DNA of 64,000 nucleotides from Bacteroidota bacterium. GTDB taxonomy: Bacteria > Bacteroidota > Bacteroidia > Bacteroidales > JAAUTT01. The notes under the pieces are model-generated. The model ran no database searches, was not told the origin of the DNA, and worked only from the letters and a program-made list of their open reading frames with translations. The position numbers and the translations under genes are program-made. The stretch lies in NCBI GenBank assembly GCA_023429135.1, contig JAEYWD010000062.1, positions 62,001-126,000 of the forward strand, read 5' to 3'. Shown here one piece after another: positions 51,881 to 61,687 of this stretch (position 1 is the first letter of the stretch; the number at the start of each line of letters is the position of its first letter).

Positions 51881-52465
51881 TTATTTTAATTTGCAATACC
51901 TGTTAATTAATTCTTTAACCATATCATCAATGGGATAAATATCGTGTGCCATTAAATAATCCAATGCAATTCCGTCCATTAACGCACTAAACATAAATGT
52001 TTCAATCTGCGGATTTTCAAACCTGTTATCCTTAAAATAATTTGTCATCATGCTGATCATAGGTTCGTAAAGTTCTTTGCTGCGTTTCTCGATGATTTTG
52101 TAAACCGAAGGCTGAAAGGAAATGGCTGTATATAGTTTCCACATCTTACGGTTTTCTTTGATCATTTTGAAAGTTTGCGTTATAAAAAATTCCATTTCCA
52201 TGTTATCCAGCACACCGTCCTTATTAGGATCGAATACAGCAAGCATGTCGTCAATACCTTTATTTAATATAACCTCCAGTAGTTCTTCCTTGCTTATAAA
52301 ATAATTATATAACAAACCTTTCGATATTCCAGCTTTTTTGGCAATCTGGTTTATGGTGGTGTTTTCGAACCCGCTGGCAGCAAAAAGTTCAAGCGCGGTA
52401 TCCATTATCAATTGCCTTTTTTCTTGTCTTATCAGCTCAAATTGTACTTCGGTACGTGGCGACAT
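51881..52465 (-). CDS. TetR family repressor of the export cluster
   Basis: A 194-residue TetR regulator. The HTH is IMDTALELFAASGFENTTIN, with recognition helix KKAGISKGLLYNYFISKEEL. The ligand domain is helical. It is the first gene of the cluster and probably controls it; a palindrome overlaps its promoter at 52481-52496. Confidence 0.9.
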   Translation of the reverse strand: MSPRTEVQFELIRQEKRQLIMDTALELFAASGFENTTINQIAKKAGISKGLLYNYFISKEELLEVILNKGIDDMLAVFDPNKDGVLDNMEMEFFITQTFKMIKENRKMWKLYTAISFQPSVYKIIEKRSKELYEPMISMMTNYFKDNRFENPQIETFMFSALMDGIALDYLMAHDIYPIDDMVKELINRYCKLK

Positions 52466-52480
52466 AGTTTTGTTTTTTGA

Positions 52481-52501
52481 TTGAACGGACGGTCAAAGGT
52501 A
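52481..52501 (-). promoter_or_regulatory. TetR operator and promoter
   Basis: TTGAACGGACGGTCAA (52481-52496) is a near-perfect palindrome. It overlaps TACCTTTG (minus strand, 52501-52494), a good -7 box, and the TetR ATG is 29 bases from the box. Autorepression is likely. Confidence 0.65.
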
Positions 52502-52502
52502 A

Positions 52503-52544
52503 ATAAAAAAATAATTCCAGGTATTTAGCCTGGAATTATTTTTT
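52503..52544. terminator. Bidirectional terminator
   Basis: AATAATTCCAGG pairs with CCTGGAATTATT (12 base pairs), with an A run before and a T run after. It ends the surface-protein gene and borders the TetR promoter. Confidence 0.85.
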
Positions 52545-52560
52545 CAAATCACACCTGAAA

Positions 52561-55500
52561 TTATTTTACCTCATAAGCTCCAATATCGTAAGCAGAGCCT
52601 AAGGGACGACCAATACCGTTAATATCCTTTGTTGGAAGCATTGGGAATAGGGTAGTGGAAGACGTGCCTTTGTTAATGGCAGGGCTGGTGGGGGCAATAT
52701 GCAACTTGTCGTCGGTAAACATTGGGTCGACTGCAATATCATTGGTATTACCGATAATATTTCCCAGCTTGTTTTTGTACTTTCTGAAATTGTAAAGGAC
52801 GTTGTAATCGCTGAAAAAAGTATAATTATAACCAACATTTATCCAGGACGAAAAATTATTGCCCTGAAAAATATTGTTTGCAATAAACAATTGACATGTG
52901 TCTGCAGGAGTTTCAGTGTAGTTTTTATATACCGATAAAAAATGGTATGTTGTATCCTTTAGGGCTCCGGGTGCCATCCGAAAGCTATTGTTATAAATAC
53001 CAAAAATCTGACTTTTGGTCAATACATCCATGCCCTGAACAGAAACAGCATCGTTACTTGTTACTCCTTCAAAAACATTGTTCCGAACAATTACTGATCC
53101 TGCTGATTTCGACATTTGAGTACTTATCGAAAATGCTCTTCCCCCTTTACTGTAGGTGCTTTTATATTGATTGTTTTCAATAAAAATTTTAGTATCAGGA
53201 TTTCCGGCTGAAACTCTGAAAGCCCTGGATGTTTGAGAGGTAAGAATGGTATTATTCCGTACATAGGATTCTGAGGCTCCTGAAGATGAATTTCCGTTAA
53301 ACTCCATAATCTGGTCATCTGCATTGATTGTTGTTCTTATCTCAATTTGGTTACTGTCGCAAACAAAAATGCCGCCACATACAATTGCTTCGCCGGTATT
53401 AGTGATTAAAATTCTATTTCTTACAATCTTAATTGGTTTTCCATAAGCTGAAAGTGCAAGCCATTGCGAAGTAATATCACAATTTTCAACTAACCCGTTC
53501 TCCGAGCCTATTTGAATTCCTTCTCTTGTATTTTCAAACTTAATATTTCTAAAAGTTATATTACTGCCAATTCCCTTGAATTTACCTCCCATTGCATCTT
53601 TAAAAGGTCTTACATCAATGTTTTCACAAATAGAATTATTTCCTCCTAAATATATAGCATCACTGTCTGTTCCCCCTTTTATGGTGATGTTTTTAATATT
53701 GAAACCCTCTCCTTCGAATTTCAGCACTTGAAAATAATTGTCAGTATTCACAATTTTTACAAGTTCTTTTTGCTGGCCTGTAAATTTTACATTTTTTGCT
53801 GATACCGCCAACGGATAAAACGATTTATAGGTACCGTTCGCAATATAAATCTTCCCATTATCCTTAATTGCAAAACCTGCTGCTATCAGCGAAGATGTGT
53901 GTGCGCCAGGGCATTCAGCAAAATCGTCATCAACAGCAATCGAATCAGACGACTTCACATAGTGCAGATTAAAATCATATACACCCTGCTTTTCGGCCCG
54001 TACGCTGATAACCCACGTTAAACTGCCCGATTTTCCCGGAAGTTTTGTTGCAAGTTCAACAAGTTGAGACGAATCAAGAGTTGTATTCCTGCGATACGCA
54101 ATTCCCTGAATGGACAGATAGTCGTTATCACCTAAATTATGGCAATTGACAAACAATTCAGATGGAACGCTGGCTTCATTTATTCGCTTCGAAATTGCCT
54201 GAAAGCCATCGCCAGGTTTTCCATTCAATAAGTATGTATTTGTTGTGAAAACTTTAATTGTATCGGTAAACTGAGCCTTCCCTTTTGAATTATATATCAG
54301 CGGTGTAATTTCCTTAAGGGTTAGATGTATAGCTGTTGCAGTTTGATTGGTTATTTTTATATAATATTTACCGGCAGCAAGGGAGTCGTTTACCGGATTA
54401 AAATCAGAACTTTTTGAATTTCTGGAATAAAAATTTCTATTCGAAAATCTCCTGCAGTTTTCATCCCAGATGTCAAAATTTCCTCTTTCATTTTCACTGA
54501 TAATCGAAAAATGGGTATACTTCTTTTGTGATAAATCAAATTGATAGTAATACTCTTTATCGGGCAAGGTATTAACTTTTAAAATGGAATTGTACGACAT
54601 GGAATTTAACACCGGGTTATGTAATACAATCTGGTACGAACCAGTATCATTGACACTACTGGTTACAAAAATTGAATAAACACCATCCGATGGCAGGGTA
54701 TATAATATATCCTCATCATCATAATTACTTTTTGATAATTTTTTACGGGCCACCAAATGTCCTTCATTATCCAATAACTCGAATAAGCCACCTGATAATA
54801 TATAGTCGGTTTGTATTCCATTGATGGACACAAATTCATTCTTTTTGCCGGTAAACCAGATATGATCAGCATCGTACCTGTACCTTAACTTTTTCCTCAG
54901 CGTATCTCCATAGGCGATCCTGTATTTTTCGTCATAGCTAATAGTCAGTGAGAATTTACATTTTTCTATATATTTTATTTCAAAATAATAGATTGAATCT
55001 TTTGAAACTGGCGCTATTATTGAAGTTTCCAATTCATAAACCGCTTCTTCCTTAATTAATTTATTACTTTGAGAGAAAATCTTTATACGGCCCCCATAAA
55101 CTTTTGACAGGGTCTTGAATTTGGTTAACAGAATATTGTTTGAATCGGGGGAGAAGCTATATAATTTGAATTTTTGAGAAGTTGTAAGCGAATCGGATAT
55201 GGTTGTGTTTAACATTAGCGAAGTGGGTGCCAGGACCTGAATTGAGAAGTTGCCTTCATCATCCTGATATTGCCAGTTCACATTAATCAGTATCTCTCCT
55301 TTGGCCAGTAATACATATCTGGATCTCCCATCAATACCACCGTTTACTTTTAAAACCTGTGATTGAATAACATTATACATACCGTTCAGCCATCGATATG
55401 TTCCCTGATCCAATACAAAACCATAAACATTACTCTCGGGGATATTCACCTTAAACTGAACCATTTTGCCTTTTTTAAGATTGTAGTTGTATTGCTGGTT

Positions 55501-56742
55501 CAGGTTTAAATTGATAACGGTGTCGGCGACACTTGCGTTGCTTAGTTCAACTTTTATGGTATCGGGCAGTTTTCCGCCTTTAATGGTCAGATTTCCTTTT
55601 AATAATTCTCCTTGAGATCCATACCCCTGGGCTACCAGATAGACATCCACATCTTCAGGAAACATAAGTTTGCTTCCTCCTTCATCAACAAATGCTCTTG
55701 CTTCGAAAACCGGAGGTACTGCATCTGCAAGGTGATACGATTTCATGGAATGATGATCTACTTCCAGCGATTTTTTTGAACCCTCATCATTTTGCCTTGC
55801 ACCGCTCATCCAGCAACCTACCTTCACCCGGTAACATTGCGCCGTAGTGCATTCCCAGCGCCAGCAGAGCGCATCTTTATCCTTCTTGTTCCTGAAATCG
55901 TCGCAATTCCACCACGACAAATGTCCTATTTCAGCCTGTAATGCCAGTCCGGTGGGCGAACCGCTTGAAGTTACTACGGTTCCCATACCTTCCTCCACCC
56001 AAATACCGTTATTTTCGTTAATTGACCAGAGAGGAATTTTATCGCCCGCCTTTGCCCCCGAAGTATAGATCGGGATCACAATTGTGGCAGTTTTTCCTGG
56101 TGCAAGCTGCAATTGCTTGTCCCCTTGCTGAAAATTGAATTCAATGACCCCCAGACTCAGTAATACGACTTCGTCGCCGCTATAACGAACAGCCTGAAAG
56201 GTTCCCGGAAAAGCTCCGGTCTGACGGGCTACATCCACCGGTGTAACCGAAACACTTACATTCCCAGTAGCAGCAGTTCCATCGGGCTTTATCAGGGCAT
56301 CTACCGGAAGGATCATTGATCCACCATCATTGCCGCTTACCTTTCCTCCAAATTCGGCATTTTGAAATGTGAATTGGTTATTTCTCTTTTTTAATGTAAC
56401 ATAAAAGAAGGCTTCTTTTTTATCGGGGGAAATGATTAACGCCACCACCTGGTTCACATATCCGGTTTTGGTGAGTTTAAAATGAAGAGGAATTCCCACA
56501 GGTAAATTATTAAGTGTTATGGAACCTGAGTTATCAGTGGTTCCGTTAGAAGTACCTTCGACCAACGAAACACTAACTCCTGTAGCACTTTTTTCATCAG
56601 TGTCCATGACAAATCCTTTCACTTTCCCTGTGTTTCCTGTAGAAGTTTCGCCTGGAGCAATAGCAACTGTTTTGGTAATGCTGTGCATTGCGCCATAATT
56701 ACCTCTCACTGTAAGTGTTATTTGGTAATTACCGGCTGCCAT
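52561..56742 (-). CDS. C-terminal part of the surface protein
   Basis: 1393 codons from the first ATG after the TAA. It begins with the end of a PKD domain (AAGNYQITLTV), then a CarboxypepD-reg-like domain (about 35-120: VKGFVMDTDEKSATGVSVSL). The middle (120-950) consists of beta-sandwich repeats with PPC-like segments. The C-terminal third is a right-handed parallel beta-helix (GNNSICENIDV, GSNITFRNIKF, GLVENCDIT), ending in the DINGIGRP...YDIGAYEVK signature of choice-of-anchor Q surface proteins. It has no signal peptide of its own, so export needs the upstream part. Confidence 0.75.
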   Translation of the reverse strand: MAAGNYQITLTVRGNYGAMHSITKTVAIAPGETSTGNTGKVKGFVMDTDEKSATGVSVSLVEGTSNGTTDNSGSITLNNLPVGIPLHFKLTKTGYVNQVVALIISPDKKEAFFYVTLKKRNNQFTFQNAEFGGKVSGNDGGSMILPVDALIKPDGTAATGNVSVSVTPVDVARQTGAFPGTFQAVRYSGDEVVLLSLGVIEFNFQQGDKQLQLAPGKTATIVIPIYTSGAKAGDKIPLWSINENNGIWVEEGMGTVVTSSGSPTGLALQAEIGHLSWWNCDDFRNKKDKDALCWRWECTTAQCYRVKVGCWMSGARQNDEGSKKSLEVDHHSMKSYHLADAVPPVFEARAFVDEGGSKLMFPEDVDVYLVAQGYGSQGELLKGNLTIKGGKLPDTIKVELSNASVADTVINLNLNQQYNYNLKKGKMVQFKVNIPESNVYGFVLDQGTYRWLNGMYNVIQSQVLKVNGGIDGRSRYVLLAKGEILINVNWQYQDDEGNFSIQVLAPTSLMLNTTISDSLTTSQKFKLYSFSPDSNNILLTKFKTLSKVYGGRIKIFSQSNKLIKEEAVYELETSIIAPVSKDSIYYFEIKYIEKCKFSLTISYDEKYRIAYGDTLRKKLRYRYDADHIWFTGKKNEFVSINGIQTDYILSGGLFELLDNEGHLVARKKLSKSNYDDEDILYTLPSDGVYSIFVTSSVNDTGSYQIVLHNPVLNSMSYNSILKVNTLPDKEYYYQFDLSQKKYTHFSIISENERGNFDIWDENCRRFSNRNFYSRNSKSSDFNPVNDSLAAGKYYIKITNQTATAIHLTLKEITPLIYNSKGKAQFTDTIKVFTTNTYLLNGKPGDGFQAISKRINEASVPSELFVNCHNLGDNDYLSIQGIAYRRNTTLDSSQLVELATKLPGKSGSLTWVISVRAEKQGVYDFNLHYVKSSDSIAVDDDFAECPGAHTSSLIAAGFAIKDNGKIYIANGTYKSFYPLAVSAKNVKFTGQQKELVKIVNTDNYFQVLKFEGEGFNIKNITIKGGTDSDAIYLGGNNSICENIDVRPFKDAMGGKFKGIGSNITFRNIKFENTREGIQIGSENGLVENCDITSQWLALSAYGKPIKIVRNRILITNTGEAIVCGGIFVCDSNQIEIRTTINADDQIMEFNGNSSSGASESYVRNNTILTSQTSRAFRVSAGNPDTKIFIENNQYKSTYSKGGRAFSISTQMSKSAGSVIVRNNVFEGVTSNDAVSVQGMDVLTKSQIFGIYNNSFRMAPGALKDTTYHFLSVYKNYTETPADTCQLFIANNIFQGNNFSSWINVGYNYTFFSDYNVLYNFRKYKNKLGNIIGNTNDIAVDPMFTDDKLHIAPTSPAINKGTSSTTLFPMLPTKDINGIGRPLGSAYDIGAYEVK

Positions 56743-56766
56743 GAAAATGTGAGGTATTTCTGCGGA

Positions 56767-57570
56767 TTATCCCCGGCAGCCATTTCCGAAATCCCAGGCA
56801 TATATTAATTGCTCACTGTTAGCTCCGGATGATGCCAAACCATTAAAAACAAGCGGTTGCCCGACTTTCGTATTCCCTGAATAACTGAAGTTTGCTACAG
56901 GCTTTGATGCTTCTGATAACTGATACGACTTGATAATGGCGCTGGAAACATCAAAAGTGTCTCTTTTAGAGATATAGCCATCTTTAATAATGTCGACTAA
57001 AATTTTAGTAGAAGCGTCTGGTGCTAAGGCTGATTTTAACCGGCTTTCCTGCTTCTTTTCAGGCATATTTCTGTAGAGTCTAACGTTTATGTTACATGGC
57101 GATATTACTGTAATCTTTTTTATTTCACTCTGTGTGCCCACCGAAAATTGAAGCTTATAATAATAGACGCCGGCAGCTATCCATGAATTATTGGTATAGG
57201 TACGGCCATAGATGTTGGTAAATTCCAGTTTGGCTTCAAGCGGATAATTGTATTCAAGGTAATAGCCGGAAGTCTGAGAAGATATAACATTAGGCATGAT
57301 TTCCCTTACTATGATGCTTTTACTTTCTTTTAGATTCTTTGCAACTGATGTTACATCCACAAACTTCAGTTCGCGTTCTAATACGCCCTGTTCGTTAGTA
57401 AAAGCAGAGTCAACAGCATTGACCTGTCCTGGAAGGTAAAATTTGACATAAACCCTTGGAATAGGAGCGTTTCCGGTATTTTTAACTGTAGCCTTAAACA
57501 GTACATCGTTGGATAGAGCATCAATTATTCCAAATAGAATAAAAAATGAAATGAACAATAAGGTTTTCAT
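56767..57570 (-). CDS. N-terminal part of the surface protein
   Basis: 267 residues with a signal peptide (MKTLLFISFFILFGIIDA), a beta-sandwich domain (KNTGNAPIPRVYVKFYLPG), a region with FTNIYGRTYTNNSWIAAGVY (about 115-135), and the first half of a PKD domain (KPVANFSYSGNTKVGQPL, YAWDFGNG) where the TAA cuts it. It is unlikely to be a complete protein by itself. Confidence 0.75.
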   Translation of the reverse strand: MKTLLFISFFILFGIIDALSNDVLFKATVKNTGNAPIPRVYVKFYLPGQVNAVDSAFTNEQGVLERELKFVDVTSVAKNLKESKSIIVREIMPNVISSQTSGYYLEYNYPLEAKLEFTNIYGRTYTNNSWIAAGVYYYKLQFSVGTQSEIKKITVISPCNINVRLYRNMPEKKQESRLKSALAPDASTKILVDIIKDGYISKRDTFDVSSAIIKSYQLSEASKPVANFSYSGNTKVGQPLVFNGLASSGANSEQLIYAWDFGNGCRG

Positions 57571-57994
57571 GGCCAGTATTTTTAATAAGCAATTTCAAAG
57601 CGAGAATTCTAAGGCGAAGGAAAGGCAGGAGGTATGAAAGTGGTGTGATCGGGTAATTTCACAAAGAAAAATGTTAAATAAAATTACTTTCAGAAATGGC
57701 GAATTGTAATTTTTATTTGATTAATTATTTAATATGATTGATTAATATTGAATATCTGCATATTAATGCGGACCTGGTTGTTTATTCCAACTTCAAGTGT
57801 ATAATAACTGTCCTGTCAAGGTTAATATCTAACCTTTTTGAAACCTGTTACTTACAATTCTGGAATATTTACTTTAATCTTATGGAAAACCGTTCGGACT
57901 AACTGATATGTAAAAAGATTTTTCATTTGAACAAATCCGTAACCAGATGGTTTCATTTATATGTAATCATATGGTTACATAAAATTTATTCTAT
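57571..57994. other. AT-rich divergent intergenic region
   Basis: A 424-base gap between the surface protein and the ArsR gene. It holds the ArsR operator (57961-57980) and a similar GTAACCAGATGGTTTC half at 57939. No gene seen. Confidence 0.6.
57961..57980. promoter_or_regulatory. ArsR-type operator
   Basis: ATGTAATCATATGGTTACAT is a 20-base palindrome with one symmetrical mismatch pair, 14 bases before the ArsR ATG. A second, weaker copy is 20 bases upstream. Autoregulation by the next gene is likely. Confidence 0.65.
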
Positions 57995-58303
57995 ATGGAA
58001 ACACGACGAGATGTTTTTCAGGCCATAGCCGATCCCACCCGCAGAGAGATTATTAATCTGCTGGCGCACCAAACCATGAATCTGAATGCCGTAGCTGATA
58101 AATTCGATATTAGCCGGCCTGCTGTATCAAAGCATATTAAGATTCTGGCCGAATGTGGCTTGATTCTTATCTCTCAGCAGGGCAGAGAAAGGTATTGTTC
58201 ATCCAACATCCTTAAACTTAAGGATGTTGCAGATTGGGTAGGCCGTTACCAGGATTTCTGGAACAAAAAGCTTGATGCACTGGGAGAATTTCTCGCAAAA
58301 TGA
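57995..58303 (+). CDS. ArsR family regulator
   Basis: A 102-residue winged-helix repressor. ADPTRREIINLLAHQ and FDISRPAVSKHIKILAECGL are the typical HTH, followed by the wing GRERYCSS. It has no metal-binding Cys pair, as in the ArsR subgroup that partners SRPBCC proteins. The next gene is such an SRPBCC protein. Confidence 0.9.
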   Translation: METRRDVFQAIADPTRREIINLLAHQTMNLNAVADKFDISRPAVSKHIKILAECGLILISQQGRERYCSSNILKLKDVADWVGRYQDFWNKKLDALGEFLAK

Positions 58304-58355
58304 AACACAGAATATAAACAGATAAAAAGAAGTAATCACCTTTAAAACTACAAAT

Positions 58356-58799
58356 ATGGAAACAACACCATTAATAATTGAAAGAACGTATGATGCCCCT
58401 GTTCATAAGGTATGGCGAGCCATTACAAATAAGGAAGACATGAAGCAATGGTATTTCGATTTGCAGGAGTTTCGGCCAGAGATTGGTTTTGAATTTACAT
58501 TTACGGGTTGTGCTGAAGAAAGAGAATACCTGCATTTGTGCAAAGTTACCGAAGTGGTTGAAGGAAAACGTATTGCATATAGCTGGAAGTATGATAATTA
58601 TCCGGGAATGTCGTATGTATCTTTTGATTTAAAGGAGATGGGCAATAAAACACATCTCACGCTCACACATCGCGGCCTTGAAACTTTCCCACAGGATATC
58701 CCCGATTTTGCTAAACAATGTTTTGCTGAAGGCTGGCAATATTTTATCGAGGTTGGTTTAAAGAATTATTTGGAATCAACTCAAGTTTTACAGGAATAG
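58356..58799 (+). CDS. SRPBCC (AHSA1-type) protein
   Basis: A 147-residue START-like helix-grip protein. TYDAPVHKVWRAITNKEDMK and WYFDLQEFRPEIGFEF match the AHSA1 family; ECFAEGW-like WQYFIEVGLKNYLES closes it. It binds a small hydrophobic ligand of unknown nature. It is co-transcribed with the ArsR gene (52-base gap). Confidence 0.88.
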   Translation: METTPLIIERTYDAPVHKVWRAITNKEDMKQWYFDLQEFRPEIGFEFTFTGCAEEREYLHLCKVTEVVEGKRIAYSWKYDNYPGMSYVSFDLKEMGNKTHLTLTHRGLETFPQDIPDFAKQCFAEGWQYFIEVGLKNYLESTQVLQE

Positions 58800-58810
58800 T
58801 TTATTATTAA

Positions 58811-58844
58811 GTTACGGGGTAAACCAGTTTTTATCCCGTAACTG
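58811..58844 (+). terminator. Hairpin after the SRPBCC gene
   Basis: AGTTACGGG pairs with CCCGTAACT over a 16-base loop, 12 bases past the stop. The following run is only GTATAATTTT, so it is a moderate terminator. Confidence 0.5.
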
Positions 58845-58960
58845 TATAATTTTAAACTTTAGAATGTTAGACAGAACTTTTCAATCTTAAACACAACATC
58901 TACAAGGGCTTCGACGTTAAATCAAAAGAAACTATTTTTTATATCCAAATTTGGCCCTTT

Positions 58961-59473
58961 ATGAAAAAGATATTTTTATTATTTCTGACTTCTATGGTGT
59001 GTTTAGGTGTTAATTCGCAAACAACACCAAAGTTTAATCTTACCAGGGATGGTGTTTCGCCGGTGGTTATAACTTTAGACGCAAGTTTTACTGCTTATAA
59101 GATTTATGAAAAGGTGAAAAGCTGGAATGCATCACTCATTAAATATCCCGAAACAGGACTCCGGGTGGATAACCCCAATACCCAGGTAAAATTTGCGGGT
59201 TATAAGGATAACGCCTGGAAAATTCGTGATAACAACTTCGATCATTGGTACACCCTTCAGTACACACTCAATGTGGAAATAAAAGATGGCCGATGCCGCG
59301 TAACTTTCGAAACCCCCGAAACCCGGTATAAAGTTTGGTATAATACTGATGGAAGCGTTATTCCTAAATTTAAGGAATCGGAAGCTTCGTTCGAAACTAC
59401 CATCAATGCGCTATTAAATTCCTTGGTTACACATATTAAAAGTGTGCCCAAAAAAGTAGAAGATAACTGGTAA
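58961..59473 (+). CDS. DUF4468 domain exported protein
   Basis: A 170-residue exported protein. A signal peptide (IFLLFLTSMVCLGVNSQ) is followed by a DUF4468-type TBP-like domain (YKIYEKVKSWNASLIKYPET, YTLQYTLNVEIKDGRCRVTF). Function unknown; single gene. Confidence 0.75.
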   Translation: MKKIFLLFLTSMVCLGVNSQTTPKFNLTRDGVSPVVITLDASFTAYKIYEKVKSWNASLIKYPETGLRVDNPNTQVKFAGYKDNAWKIRDNNFDHWYTLQYTLNVEIKDGRCRVTFETPETRYKVWYNTDGSVIPKFKESEASFETTINALLNSLVTHIKSVPKKVEDNW

Positions 59474-59665
59474 AACTTTTCTGAAAATTAGGTTTTAGTC
59501 AGAACTTTATTCCAAAAAGAAGTTTTTTGGTTAGAGCTTACCTTTGACCATATCGGGTTTACAATTCGGATTTGGTTTTCTCCTCTTTGTTTTTCTGTGG
59601 AAATTGCTTGATTTAATTAATGTCAAAACACTATTGATTTTCAATTTGTTTTGACTTATTTTTAT

Positions 59666-61561
59666 ATGACTTCCGATCCTGCAAATCTCATTCTAAACAA
59701 AACAAGAAGGTTTGTTATGAAACTTTTACCATTAGACATTTTAGGTCCACACGAACTACCTGGCAAACAGGTTAGATTTGGCTGTCTTTTTCCATGGATT
59801 TCTGCCGCCCAGGGAAATAAATTTTTTGTGAAAGTAATCCACGAAAACGATCAGTTTCTTCAGAAAATTCCGCCTAAAAGATTTTCACTTTCGCATTCCA
59901 TAAATTCATTGTATGGAGATTTTTGGAGCGGAACCATTACCATTGATCCGGCCGATAAGGACTTCCCTGAATCGGCATGGGGTGACGATGGCACATACGT
60001 TTACAGGTTCGAGCTCGAAAGTCCCCTTTTGACGAACCCGCTCGATTGGATAGTCGATCCTTATGCCCGTGAATTCGGGATTGGACGGCAATCGGCTTTC
60101 ACGCTCGGCTATCAGGATCATATCTGGGGCAATATAGAACAAAGCTGGAAAACCCCCGCCTTGAACGATCTGGTCGTATACGAAGTGATGTTCCATGAAT
60201 TTGCAGCGGACCTAAACGGCGCTAAGTTAAAACTCCCTTACTTACACGACTTAGGCATTAACTGTCTGGAAATAATGCCAGTTGCCAATATCGACCGATC
60301 GGTTGACTGGGGTTTTGAACCTATTGGGCCTTTTGGACTTGATGAGCGTTTCGGAAATAGAAAAGACATGCAAAAGTTTGTGCAAGAAGCACATGAGAAG
60401 GGTATCGCGGTAATTCTCGATATGATTTATGGTCATACAGGTCAAAATTTTGCCTATGAATATGTTTATAAAAAACTAAACTATCACCAAAATCCTTTTA
60501 TGGGGCCATTCGCATGCGATATGTTTGGACCAAGTGCCGATTACAACCATGAATTTACGCAGGACTTTTATTTCACAGTAAACTATTTCTGGCTCAACCG
60601 CTACCATATAGACGGTATCCGTTACGATTGTGTCCCGAATTATTATGAAGGATTTATGGACAAAGGTTATTCCAATCTTGTTTACAATACATACCAAACA
60701 ATTAAAAATACAAATGGAACTGGGCATTGGCAGCGCTTTTTTCATAACAACGGATTTCATCTTATTCAATGTGCAGAGCAATTAGAAAAACCAATTGAAA
60801 TTGTTGAAAAAACCTATAGCAACTGCACCTGGCAAAACGGCACACTCAACTCAGCCGAAAAAGTGTCATCAGGAGATTTTGGTCAGTTATACGCTTTAGG
60901 GATGAGCTTTGGATTAGACGGTTATCCGCATACAGCAACTCACGGAAATGATATCATTGAGAAATCGGCCTTCCAGTATATCGAAAATCATGACCATCCC
61001 CGGTTTATCTGTAATTTTGGAACCAACAACCTTTATAAAGAGGTTTTCCGGGAAGGAAAACGCGAAAATTGGTTCAAGCTCCAGCCTTATGTTATTGGGT
61101 TATTACTTGCCAAAGGTATCCCCCTTATCTGGCACGGACAGGAGATAGTCGAAAACTATGATGTACCCGACAGTGGTACGGCTCGCATTGGAACCTTACG
61201 ACCCGTACGATGGGAATACTTTTATACCGATGAAGGCAAGCCAACCATCAATCTCTTCAGGAAACTACTGGCATTGCGCGTTAAGGAGGAGGTGTTCCGC
61301 AGTGGAAATTATTATTTTATAAACAATTGGGAGGAACACCAGCAAAAAGGAATCCTTATGTTCGAGCGAAGGCTCGGAAATAAATATGCACTTGTGACTC
61401 TAAACTTTTCTAACGAAAGCTGTATATTAAAACATATTTTTCCTTTTGCAGGAAACTATATAGAAGCCTTGCACGGAGAAGACAATTACTTTGCTGTGAC
61501 ACCAGGGCAGCAGGTAAATTTGTTCATACCTTCCAATTATGGCAGGGTTTGGCTGGTATAA
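59666..61561 (+). CDS. GH13 alpha-amylase family enzyme
   Basis: A 631-residue glycoside hydrolase. An N-terminal beta-sandwich (about 15-150, ending VDPYAREFG, as in branching-type enzymes) precedes the TIM barrel. Its GH13 regions are visible: I, VILDMIYGH (Gly in place of the usual Asn before His); II, HIDGIRYDCV with the nucleophile Asp; III, LIQCAEQL with the acid/base Glu; IV, QYIENHDHPRF. A C-terminal beta domain follows. It may act on glycogen-like alpha-glucans. The start is ATG 59666; 59717 is equally plausible. It has no signal peptide, so it is cytoplasmic. Confidence 0.85.
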   Translation: MTSDPANLILNKTRRFVMKLLPLDILGPHELPGKQVRFGCLFPWISAAQGNKFFVKVIHENDQFLQKIPPKRFSLSHSINSLYGDFWSGTITIDPADKDFPESAWGDDGTYVYRFELESPLLTNPLDWIVDPYAREFGIGRQSAFTLGYQDHIWGNIEQSWKTPALNDLVVYEVMFHEFAADLNGAKLKLPYLHDLGINCLEIMPVANIDRSVDWGFEPIGPFGLDERFGNRKDMQKFVQEAHEKGIAVILDMIYGHTGQNFAYEYVYKKLNYHQNPFMGPFACDMFGPSADYNHEFTQDFYFTVNYFWLNRYHIDGIRYDCVPNYYEGFMDKGYSNLVYNTYQTIKNTNGTGHWQRFFHNNGFHLIQCAEQLEKPIEIVEKTYSNCTWQNGTLNSAEKVSSGDFGQLYALGMSFGLDGYPHTATHGNDIIEKSAFQYIENHDHPRFICNFGTNNLYKEVFREGKRENWFKLQPYVIGLLLAKGIPLIWHGQEIVENYDVPDSGTARIGTLRPVRWEYFYTDEGKPTINLFRKLLALRVKEEVFRSGNYYFINNWEEHQQKGILMFERRLGNKYALVTLNFSNESCILKHIFPFAGNYIEALHGEDNYFAVTPGQQVNLFIPSNYGRVWLV

Positions 61562-61687
61562 AAAAAGTTTCGCGCCTACCGAAAGGATTCTTTTGAAAAA
61601 CTCACCTTATTATTCATTCCTGATTTTTAGGCACCTGTTGCCGAAACTAAATTTGTTCCGTCTGTTTTTTCATAAAACGTTAAGGAA

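Larger units (their letters stand above)
52561..57570 (-). pseudogene. PKD/beta-helix surface protein interrupted by one in-frame TAA
   Basis: The two frames at 56767-57570 and 52561-56742 are in the same phase and separated only by a TAA (56769-56767) and eight codons reading SAEIPHIF. Joining them restores a normal PKD repeat: YAWDFGNGCRG, stop, SAEIPHIFMAAGNYQITLTV. The gene would encode about 1669 residues. Either it is disabled by a nonsense mutation, the stop is read through, or there is a base error in the sequence. Confidence 0.75.
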
